From contig NZ_SWCO01000008.1 in assembly GCF_005117025.1 (NCBI RefSeq), positions 248,001 to 312,000 of the forward strand: a stretch of 64,000 nucleotides of DNA, given 5' to 3'. The position numbers and the translations under genes are program-made. This document shows, piece by piece, positions 63,370-64,000 of the stretch (position 1 is its first letter; each line of letters begins with the position of its first letter). This stretch comes from Alteromonas portus (lineage in GTDB: Bacteria > Pseudomonadota > Gammaproteobacteria > Enterobacterales > Alteromonadaceae). The notes under the pieces were generated by a model. The model saw only the letters and a list, made by a program, of their open reading frames with translations, was not told where the DNA came from and did no database searches.

Positions 63370-64000
63370 CTAGTGCTCCCACGCAGGAAATGGATCAGGC
63401 ATTTCAGCCCAAACATGATGGCCTTGAATAAGCTGCTCGTCAGTTAACAAGCAACTGTCTAGCCGCTCGATAATGTCGTTTTTATTGAGCCCTTGCCCAA
63501 TAAACACCAGCTCTTGACGCATATCACCGAAAGGCTCCATCCATTGTTCTTCAATCGCTTTAAGGTATTCAGTGTCTTCAGGCCACTGCTCTTTGGGTAC
63601 GGCTTTCCAAAACAGCCCAGCAGCCCCGTATCTCGCCATACCGCCAGCTTGGCTCCAGCTACCAGCTAATTGAGGGCGAGTTGCCAACCAGAAAAAGCCT
63701 TTTGAACGAATTAACTTACCTGCAATGTCTTTACTATGGATAAAATCATAAAACTTCTGCGGATCAAACGGACGTCTCGCTTCATACGAAAAGCTGCTTA
63801 TGCCAAACTCTTCAGTCTCTGGTACGTGCTCGCCACGCATTTCTTTCAGCCAACCGGGCGATTGCTGAGCACGCTCAAAGCTAAATCGCCCTGTGTTTAG
63901 CACTTTATCGAGGGGCACTTTTCCATGCTCAATGGGCACTTGAATAGCCTCGGTATTAAGGGTTTGCAGAATACTTTTAAGGCGCGCCAACTCTTGTTCA
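63370..64000 (-). CDS. COG0523 (CobW/ZigA-like) zinc-chaperone GTPase, C-terminal part
   Basis: Partial: runs off the window end, so the N-terminal G domain is missing. Visible are about 210 residues, containing the C-terminal CobW_C domain: GISSFSYEARRPFDPQKFYDF, RSKGFFWLATRPQL, and the FWKAVPKEQWPED and FGDMRQELVFIGQGLN segments typical of YciC/ZigA-like proteins. These GTPases deliver zinc under Zur control. No Zur box can be checked because the promoter is outside. Translationally coupled to DUF1826. Confidence 0.85.
   Translation of the reverse strand, partial: EQELARLKSILQTLNTEAIQVPIEHGKVPLDKVLNTGRFSFERAQQSPGWLKEMRGEHVPETEEFGISSFSYEARRPFDPQKFYDFIHSKDIAGKLIRSKGFFWLATRPQLAGSWSQAGGMARYGAAGLFWKAVPKEQWPEDTEYLKAIEEQWMEPFGDMRQELVFIGQGLNKNDIIERLDSCLLTDEQLIQGHHVWAEMPDPFPAWEH

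Overview
The window looks like a chromosomal segment of a marine gammaproteobacterium of the Alteromonas type. Three gene neighbourhoods support this: gloB next to mltD; pdxB-asd-fimV-truA-accD-folC-dedD-cvpA-purF; and fabB divergent from the mnmC region. The protein sequences (HubP/FimV-type polar protein, AcpH, MiaE, ModF, FlgO-like lipoproteins) point the same way. I see no rRNA, tRNA, CRISPR array, insertion sequence or prophage. Genus is an inference from protein style, not from a marker gene.

Layout. 1-9 kb: end of gloB, the LysM murein transglycosylase mltD, a membrane protein with a voltage-sensor-like S4 helix, a TonB-dependent siderophore receptor behind a probable Fur box, cysS, ppiB and lpxH. 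8.5-10.9 kb: a YqiJ/YqiK-type flotillin pair. 10.9-20 kb: an accessory stretch made of regulator-enzyme pairs that handle carbonyls, quinones and peroxides (LysR/SDR, HxlR/YhdH-like reductase, peroxiredoxin, MDR oxidoreductase/LysR). Each divergent intergenic region carries a clear inverted repeat. A sucrose phosphorylase and a tiny cysteine-rich oxidoreductase-like protein sit inside this stretch. 20-25 kb: IalB-like protein, PEP-CTERM/nidogen protein, S10 carboxypeptidase, acpH and miaE.

25-40 kb is core genome, almost all on the minus strand: purF, cvpA, dedD, folC, accD, truA, a 1492-residue fimV with long acidic repeats, asd and pdxB. It joins purine synthesis, folate, fatty-acid initiation, tRNA modification, amino-acid and PLP synthesis in the same order as in many gammaproteobacteria, with fimV inserted between asd and truA. 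40-46 kb is mixed: aldolase, Crp-like regulator, two hydrolases and a ParDE toxin-antitoxin pair with its operator. 45-50 kb: fabB, a Kelch protein and mnmC.

50-64 kb is accessory again: three tandem FlgO-like lipoproteins, a GNAT/VOC/GNAT group, a divergent MerR/DUF2938 pair with a textbook 19-bp-spacer MerR promoter, a secreted VOC protein, an MDR oxidoreductase, an M23 peptidase, a SDR/GNAT pair, modF without modABC, and a DUF1826/COG0523 pair typical of zinc-limitation loci, cut by the window end.

Nothing here is a plainly new multi-gene system. The best leads are the pore-less voltage-sensor-like protein (2.0-3.1 kb), the MerR-controlled DUF2938 gene (55 kb), the FlgO-like triplet (50-52 kb), the PEP-CTERM/nidogen protein without a visible sorting enzyme, and the cluster of regulator-operator-enzyme units at 11-20 kb.
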